DNA of 64,000 nt from contig NZ_JAPZDS010000006.1 in NCBI RefSeq assembly GCF_029813115.1, positions 186,001 to 250,000 on the forward strand, read 5' to 3'. Both the position numbers and the translations under genes were made by a program. Shown here in pieces: positions 59,233 to 64,000 of this stretch. The notes below the pieces were generated by a model. That model made no database searches. It was not told the DNA's origin and worked only from the letters and a program-made list of their open reading frames with translations. Positions within the stretch are counted from its first letter, which is position 1, and the number at the start of each line of letters is the position of its first letter. The DNA is from Aureimonas sp. SK2 (GTDB lineage: Bacteria; Pseudomonadota; Alphaproteobacteria; Rhizobiales; Rhizobiaceae).

Positions 59233-60600
59233 CTATGCCTTTTGAGATTCGAATAGTGGGAAGCGGATTTCTACACGGGCTCCGCCTTCGGGACGGTTGC
59301 CTAGAACTATCGTCCCGCCTTGGGCTTCTACAAGGTTTCTAACCACAGCAAGGCCAAGCCCGGCCCCACCGGTTTTGCGGGCACGCGAGGGCTCCGCGCG
59401 AACAAACGGTTCCAAAAGAAGATCGATTTCGCCTTCAGCAATGCCCGGACCATTGTCTTCGACCAGGATGACCGCTGTGTTGTCGCGCTCCTTTAGCGTA
59501 ACATTTGCGATCTGCCCATACTTCATGGCGTTGTCGACGAGGTTCGCGAGGATTCGCCTGACTGCGAGGCGATCGACTATAACGAGTATCTCTCGATATT
59601 GTGGCGGGGATTTCAGGGCCACATTCCAGCCCGATGCCTTCAGATCGGCGGTCTCCTGCTCGACAAGGGCGACGAGATCCAGAAGCTCTTCATCGAGTGC
59701 GCCGACGCCGGCCCGGGCGGTCAGCAGAGCGTTGTCGAGAAGGTCAACCATATCGGCGATATCGCGGATCGCCTTCTCCCGCTCTGTCGGATCGCAGATG
59801 TGGTCGATTTTCAGCCGCAGACGCGTCGCAAAAGATCGCACGTCATGTTGAACGCCGCTGATGAGCGCGAACCGGCTGCTGATTATGGACTGAAGCCGGT
59901 TCTGCAGCCGCTCGAATGCCTTCACGAGAGCAACGGTTTCCGGCGTCCGGAAAGGGATTTTGGTCAACTGCACCGGCTCCACGGAGGGATCCATCCTGTC
60001 CACCGCGGCTGCAAGCTGGGTCAACGGTCGTATTTCCCGGTGAAGAAGAATGAAGGCAGCCAGCGCGAAAAGCGTTCCCACCAAGCCGGCACCCATGCCG
60101 GCCGGAAGACCGAACAGTGTGACGATAAACGGCGTCTTTGTTTGCAGCCGCGCGATGGCGCCATCGTTCAGCCGCACCCGGAACTCGATGGGGTCTATCG
60201 CTCCTGCCAACAAACGCGGCCGCCTGGCACCGGATTCGGCAGCGCCAAGTCTACTGATCGAAACAAGCCTCTCTCCCAGCGCATCGCGGTAGCCGGCAAA
60301 CTCCGGCAGATCTTCCATATGCTCGCGCGTGACCGGTTCCGGCGCCGTCACGCCGGGCGGATCGATCTCCACGGTCAGGACGGACGAACCGATCGCCGCA
60401 GCAAGTTTTCTGCGCGCTTGCGGTCCGGCCTCCGACAATACATCTGCCACCATGAGAATCTGGGTGGTGGGGGGATAGGTGGAGATGCGACTGAGGCCGT
60501 TCGACCAGTAGTAAAACGCCACGAGCGCGATCCAGGCGGTCAAAAGGAACGTTACGCCTACGCCGAGGATCCGAGCGGACAGCCCAAGACGGAACATCAT
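59233..60600 (-). CDS. sensor histidine kinase
   Basis: A 455-residue membrane kinase. TM1 (about residues 11-31), a periplasmic domain of about 130 residues (37-165) and TM2 (167-187) precede a HAMP segment (EIRPLTQLAAAVDRMD). The phosphoacceptor is His252 in SGVQHDVRSFATRLRLKID. HATPase_c has NLVDNAMKYG (N box), VEDNGPGIAEGEID (G1) and GGAGLGLAVVRNLV (G2). The start ATG 60600 overlaps the regulator's stop (ATGATG), so the pair is coupled. The signal is unknown. Confidence 0.92.
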   Translation of the reverse strand: MMFRLGLSARILGVGVTFLLTAWIALVAFYYWSNGLSRISTYPPTTQILMVADVLSEAGPQARRKLAAAIGSSVLTVEIDPPGVTAPEPVTREHMEDLPEFAGYRDALGERLVSISRLGAAESGARRPRLLAGAIDPIEFRVRLNDGAIARLQTKTPFIVTLFGLPAGMGAGLVGTLFALAAFILLHREIRPLTQLAAAVDRMDPSVEPVQLTKIPFRTPETVALVKAFERLQNRLQSIISSRFALISGVQHDVRSFATRLRLKIDHICDPTEREKAIRDIADMVDLLDNALLTARAGVGALDEELLDLVALVEQETADLKASGWNVALKSPPQYREILVIVDRLAVRRILANLVDNAMKYGQIANVTLKERDNTAVILVEDNGPGIAEGEIDLLLEPFVRAEPSRARKTGGAGLGLAVVRNLVEAQGGTIVLGNRPEGGARVEIRFPLFESQKA

Positions 60601-61313
60601 AGTACCTGCCGCACCGGCACCGTCAGCAGATAGCCGCCGTTGCGGACCGTACTGATCAGGGTGTTGCCGGGGCTGAGACTCTCCAGTTTCTTGCGCAGCC
60701 GCGACACCAGGATGTCGACCGTCCGGTCGAGCGGATCGGCATTGCGGCCATGCGTCCAGTCGAGAATCTGATCGCGAGAGAGAACGCGGCGAGGGCGCAG
60801 CACGAAGCACGTCAGAAGGTCGAATTCCGCGCTCGTCAGTGTTGCCGGTTCGCCGTCCTCGTCAGTCAATTGGCGAGCATCGAGATCGATGATGAAGCGA
60901 TCGAAACCGTACCGCCGGCTCGCGGCCTGGAGAGGCTGGGACTGGCTGCGGCGAAGAAGGGCGCGCACGCGCGCAAGGAGTTCGCGCGGTCCGAACGGTT
61001 TCGAAACATAGTCGTCGGCACCGACCTCCAGTCCCACCACCCGATCCATTTCGTCGTTCTTGGCGGTCAGCATCAGTATGGGAAAAGCGCCCTCGGAGCG
61101 CATGCGACGACAGATCGAAAGCCCGTCCTCTCCCGGCAGCATCAGGTCGAGGATGATCAGATCCGGCCGAACCCTGCGCAGAACATCGTCCAGTTCCAGG
61201 CCGTTTTCGGCGGTTCGGACGTCGAAGCCTTCGCGTGACAGCAAGGCTGCGACGAGTCGCCTTATCTCCGGATCATCGTCCACGACGAGGATTGTGCGTA
61301 CCAAGTCTTCCAT
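60597..61313 (-). CDS. OmpR-family response regulator
   Basis: A 238-residue regulator: receiver domain with acidic DDD at 12-14, phospho-Asp56 (LIILDLMLPGEDG) and LTAKND; a winged-helix DNA-binding domain (LTSAEFDLLTCFVLRPRRVLSRDQILDWTHGRNADPLDRTVDILVSRLRKKLES). It pairs with the downstream histidine kinase. Transcription is divergent from the secreted protein gene at 61533, in front of which lies a 16-bp tandem repeat that could be its binding site. Confidence 0.94.
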   Translation of the reverse strand: MEDLVRTILVVDDDPEIRRLVAALLSREGFDVRTAENGLELDDVLRRVRPDLIILDLMLPGEDGLSICRRMRSEGAFPILMLTAKNDEMDRVVGLEVGADDYVSKPFGPRELLARVRALLRRSQSQPLQAASRRYGFDRFIIDLDARQLTDEDGEPATLTSAEFDLLTCFVLRPRRVLSRDQILDWTHGRNADPLDRTVDILVSRLRKKLESLSPGNTLISTVRNGGYLLTVPVRQVL

Positions 61314-61479
61314 GGCCGGAAAATGAACCGAAACCAGAGTGCGATCAAGAATGCGGAGGCCGCTGCTACAATTCTCTACACGTCAGCAACAAAACCGAAC
61401 ATCTCGACACAGGCTGTTTATCGGCGTGATACCGAAAGCGTCGAATCTTGTCCGTATGTCGAATGCACCCGGCTTTCGG

Positions 61480-61511
61480 CATTCCTGCAAAGTCTCATTC
61501 CTGCAAAGTCT
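61480..61511 (+). repeat. two tandem copies of a 16-bp repeat, candidate regulator site
   Basis: CATTCCTGCAAAGTCT occurs at 61480-61495 and again at 61496-61511 with no gap and no mismatch, 21 bp upstream of the ATG at 61533. OmpR-family regulators bind tandem direct repeats. The 219-bp stretch 61314-61532 between the regulator and the secreted-protein gene contains no ORF I can support; the TGATGACAGAGAGGACAAGA after the repeat carries the RBS GAGGA. Confidence 0.55.
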
Positions 61512-61532
61512 GATGACAGAGAGGACAAGATC

Positions 61533-61838
61533 ATGATGAAGACCATCACCGCCGCGGTTCTGGCCGGCACATTTGCATTGACGGCAGCCGCTGACGCAAA
61601 TGCGTGGAGCCGCGATCGTTCGGTGAGCGGCGCCAACGGCACAGCCTCGATGCACGCAAGCGGCGGCTGCTCGGGCGGCTCCTGCTCGCGCGATGTGACC
61701 CGAAGCGGTCCGGACGGCCAGACCTATTCCCGGTCACGAACGGTAACCTGCCAGGAGGGTGGCTCCTGCAGCGGATCGGCGGCCACGACAGGCCCGAACG
61801 GCAATACCGTCACCCGTCAGGGGAGCGTCAACTGGTAG
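61533..61838 (+). CDS. small secreted Gly/Ser/Cys-rich protein
   Basis: A 101-residue exported protein. The signal peptide is MMKTITAAVLAGTFALTAAADANA. The mature part has three imperfect repeats of (S/T)G(A/P)(N/D)G-T-(S/T): VSGANGTASMHA, RSGPDGQTYSRS and TTGPNGNTVTRQ, with GGCSGGSCSRD and TCQEGGSCSG supplying four Cys between them. Its function is unknown; such cell-surface or periplasmic repeat proteins occur near two-component systems. It is divergent from the response regulator gene. Confidence 0.7.
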   Translation: MMKTITAAVLAGTFALTAAADANAWSRDRSVSGANGTASMHASGGCSGGSCSRDVTRSGPDGQTYSRSRTVTCQEGGSCSGSAATTGPNGNTVTRQGSVNW

Positions 61839-61867
61839 TCGACCATAGCCAGTCCGCACCGTGACGA

Positions 61868-61911
61868 GCCGGCGGCACGCCGAACCCCAGGAAGCCGCCG
61901 GCTTGCAATTT
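61868..61911 (+). terminator. hairpin after the secreted-protein gene
   Basis: GCCGGCGGC (61868-61876) and GCCGCCGGC (61894-61902) form a perfect 9-bp stem with a 17-base loop, then TTGCAATTT. It could terminate the secreted-protein gene 30 bp after its stop. Confidence 0.45.
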
Positions 61912-61916
61912 CATGA

Positions 61917-62462
61917 TCATCTCGCGCGATATCGAGGCTCGGCCATGCAGTCCTTCGTCCCTTTGTATTGCCGCTGGCCTTTCTTGGCTTTCATCCGTTC
62001 GCCATCGTCGCGACGCTCGCGGCAAACCTTGCCTATCAGTTCTTCCTTCATACCGAGCTCTCACCCGGCTTCGGCTCGTTCGAATGGATATTCAACACGC
62101 CTTCCCATCATCGGGTGCACCATGCTTCGGACGCCGAGTACCTCGACAGGAACTTCGGCGGCATACTGATCGTCTTCGACCGGCTGTTCGGCACCTTTGC
62201 CGAAGCGCCGGACGGCAAGCCGCTGACCTACGGTCTGCGTGGCGGCTCGGCATCGCATCATCCGCTGCGCATCGCGTTTTCCGAATGGAGCGCAATGATA
62301 CGAGATGTGCGCGCAGCTTCCACGCTCAAGCAAAAAATCGCCGTTCTCTTCGGCCCCGTCACGCGCAAAAAGGCGTCGGCAGCCAAACCTAAATCGCCCA
62401 CAACCGGGCGAGCGAAGGCTGATGCTCCCCAACAGACAGATCAATGGAAGGAAATATTATGA
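61917..62462 (+). pseudogene. sterol desaturase/fatty acid hydroxylase, 5'-truncated
   Basis: The open frame encodes the C-terminal half of an ERG3-type membrane oxidase: LPLAFLGFHPFAIVATLAANLAYQFFLHTELSPGFGSFEWIFNTPSHHRVHHASDAEYLDRNFGGIL, including the HHRVHH iron-binding box. Intact members are about 280-300 residues with two further His boxes, which are missing: an in-frame TGA lies at 61914-61916 and only 17 codons precede LPLAF. The only start is TTG 61968. Its stop overlaps the next gene's ATG (ATGA), so translation coupling is kept although the enzyme should be inactive. Confidence 0.75.
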
Positions 62463-62737
62463 GTGCCATCAATCGCCTGACCCCGACCCGTTGGCTGAGC
62501 ATTGCGCTGCTCGCCGCTGCTTGCGCAGCGCCCGCAGCCGCTATGGCTCAAAGCCAGATGACCCCCGAAATGCAGGCGCTGGCGAGGAAAGTCGTCCAGG
62601 CTTGCAAGGCTGATCTCAAGCAGTATTGCCAGGGCATTCAGCCGGGTGGCGGCCGGATTGCCGCTTGCCTTCAGGCAAATCGGGCGAACCTCACGCCGAG
62701 CTGCCAGGCCGCGCTCGCTGAGGCTCTTCCGAAGTGA
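62459..62737 (+). CDS. periplasmic cysteine-rich repeat protein
   Basis: A 92-residue protein with a signal peptide (MSAINRLTPTRWLSIALLAAAC, cut near AMAQ) and a mature part VVQACKADLKQYCQGIQPGGGRIAACLQANRANLTPSCQAALAEAL. The Cys spacing (C-x7-C-x13-C-x10-C) is that of the cysteine-rich GLG1-type repeat. Function is unknown. RBS GGAAGGAAA precedes ATG 62459. It is followed by the membrane fusion protein after 6 bp, so they are co-transcribed. Confidence 0.8.
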   Translation: MSAINRLTPTRWLSIALLAAACAAPAAAMAQSQMTPEMQALARKVVQACKADLKQYCQGIQPGGGRIAACLQANRANLTPSCQAALAEALPK

Positions 62738-62743
62738 CGGCTC

Positions 62744-64000
62744 ATGGATCAGACGGTTGAAGATGCGCGCGCTCGGCAGAAGCGAACGGCCAAGGACAAG
62801 GACGCCGGCAGAAATGCCGGCGCCCCGCCGGACGGTTTCGCTTCCAATGATGCCAAGGTCATCGGTTCCCGGCCGCCCTCGCGCCCCGGCGGGCGGTTCA
62901 GACGTGTTAGCGCCGTCACCATGGCGCTCGCGGTCCTTTGCGTCGTATGGCTGGGCAACCGCTATCTGGTCTCGCACGCCGTCGACCAATTCACCGTGAA
63001 ACCTGTCGACCTGACTATCGAATTGACCGGCCCCGGCACGCTGGACGCGACGCGCATAAGCGCGGTCAGCTCCCGACTGCAGGGGGTGATCGCGACGATG
63101 CGGGTCGATCGCAACGACCAGGTCAGCCAGGGGGATGTCATTGCCGAGATCGTCACCGACGATCTGAAGAGTGAGCTTGGCGCATCGCTGGCCTCGGTCG
63201 ACGCCGCCCGCAAGGCCGTCGATCTGGCCAACGCCGACCGTGAGCACGCCGAAGCGGTACTCGCCAATGCCCAGCAGAATTTCGATCGCAAGAAAAGGCT
63301 ACTCGAAAAAACCATCGCAAGCCAGGAATCCTATGATACCGCGGTGGCCACGCTCCGGCAGGCCGAAGCCGATCTCAAGCGGTCACGGGCGGCGATAGAG
63401 CAGGCCAAGGCTCAGGAAACCTCGGCCGCCGCGACTGCGGAGGCCCAGGGGGTTAAACTCGCTGAAGGAACCATTCGCGCACCCTTCGACGGCGTTGTCG
63501 TCTCACGCGATCACTATGTCGGCGACACGATCACACCCGGCGCCGAGATTGTCCGGCTCGTTGATCCGGCTTCGGTCATCCTGTCGGCGCGCTTCGACGA
63601 GAGCGCGATTTACCGCCTTTCGCCAGACCAAAAGGCCGTCATCCGGTTCAACGGCGCCGGCAAGGGACATTCGGTGACGGCGACCGTGCTGCGCGTCAGC
63701 CGGCAAGTCGACACCGAAACGCGCGAATTTTCCGTCGATATGCACCCTGGAACACTGCCGCCAAACTGGGCCTTGGGTCAGCGTGCGATGACGACGATCG
63801 AAGTCGGCACCAGGAAAGGTGTCCTTGCCGTGCCGGTCGGCGCGATCGAAAGGCGACAGGGAAAATCGGGCGTCTGGATCATCGAGAGCGGTCGGGCCTA
63901 CTGGATCGTGGTGACGCTCGGAGACACCGGCGGGCCGTTCGTGGAGGTCGTGCATGGACTTCAACCGGACGATGTCATTCTGAGCGAGCCGCGCGATGCC
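62744..64000 (+). CDS. RND-type membrane fusion protein (HlyD family), partial
   Basis: The first 419 residues of a periplasmic adaptor. An N-terminal cytoplasmic tail, one membrane segment (VTMALAVLCVVWLGNRYL), a beta-barrel/lipoyl half (ISAVSSRLQGVIATMRVDRNDQVSQGDVIAEI), a helical hairpin (SLASVDAARKAVDLANADREHAEAVLANAQQNFDRKKRLLEK) and the second lipoyl half (GTIRAPFDGVVVSRDHYVGDTITPG) are all present; it runs off the window. Such adaptors pair with an RND pump or ABC exporter, probably encoded next. ATG 62744 is 6 bp after the cysteine-rich gene. Confidence 0.9.
   Translation, partial: MDQTVEDARARQKRTAKDKDAGRNAGAPPDGFASNDAKVIGSRPPSRPGGRFRRVSAVTMALAVLCVVWLGNRYLVSHAVDQFTVKPVDLTIELTGPGTLDATRISAVSSRLQGVIATMRVDRNDQVSQGDVIAEIVTDDLKSELGASLASVDAARKAVDLANADREHAEAVLANAQQNFDRKKRLLEKTIASQESYDTAVATLRQAEADLKRSRAAIEQAKAQETSAAATAEAQGVKLAEGTIRAPFDGVVVSRDHYVGDTITPGAEIVRLVDPASVILSARFDESAIYRLSPDQKAVIRFNGAGKGHSVTATVLRVSRQVDTETREFSVDMHPGTLPPNWALGQRAMTTIEVGTRKGVLAVPVGAIERRQGKSGVWIIESGRAYWIVVTLGDTGGPFVEVVHGLQPDDVILSEPRDA

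Noticed and set aside
52340-64000. Second copy of the tRNA-Ser 3' end (attR)
   Set aside because: I looked for GGTTCAAATCCCTCC and CCCTCTCCGCCA to the right and did not see either, so no right attachment site is claimed.

Overview
The window is GC-rich chromosomal DNA of an alphaproteobacterium. The gene order (acnA next to a cytochrome c maturation cluster, ispZ-ftsY-mtaB-dapF, sdhCDA, atpHAGDC, and obgE-proB-proA-nadD-rsfS-rlmH-envC-ctpA) is typical of Hyphomicrobiales and would fit a family such as Aurantimonadaceae. The family assignment is an inference from gene order and protein sequence only; no search was run.

Bases 1-52362 are core chromosome. From the left they hold the N-terminal part of aconitase A (minus strand, cut by the window edge); ccmABCDG with an acetyltransferase inserted between ccmB and ccmC; an MFS transporter with a tiny coupled membrane protein; a minus-strand block ispZ-ftsY-mtaB-dapF-TSUP permease; rplS; a methyltransferase; a BASS transporter; an amino-acid-type ABC importer; leuC; and a GGDEF protein. 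Next come sdhC-sdhD-sdhA, separated from sdhB by two unrelated genes, then msrA, dps, a transaldolase-like gene, priA and the F1 ATP synthase operon, which carries a small Cys-containing gene between atpD and atpC. A long minus-strand series follows: acetyltransferase/rppH, a divergent polysaccharide deacetylase, ctpA-envC, rlmH-rsfS-nadD-proA-proB-obgE, a DUF3833-like gene, an acetyltransferase and rpmA-rplU.

A tRNA-Ser(CGA) gene at 52273-52362 marks the edge of an inserted element. The element reads large serine recombinase - hicB/hicA - unknown gene - AlpA-like regulator - TraA relaxase/helicase (all minus strand), then an intergenic region carrying a Ti/RSF1010-type oriT, then traC and traD (plus strand). 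No traG coupling protein or type IV secretion genes are visible, so it looks like an integrative and mobilizable element. The recombinase frame runs through the tRNA gene on the opposite strand into host DNA. The last 5 kb (59.2-64.0 kb) looks less GC-rich. It carries a two-component system, a secreted Gly/Ser/Cys protein, a 5'-truncated sterol desaturase, a cysteine-rich periplasmic protein and the start of a membrane fusion (HlyD/RND) protein that runs off the window. Whether this is cargo of the same element or a second island cannot be decided because no right-hand attachment site is visible.

Points most worth a second look are the oriT, the recombinase/tRNA read-through, a 9-A homopolymer that splits ftsY into two frames, the interrupted sdh operon with a terminator abutting a start codon, the small gene inside the atp operon, and a 16-bp tandem repeat in front of the secreted protein gene beside the two-component system.
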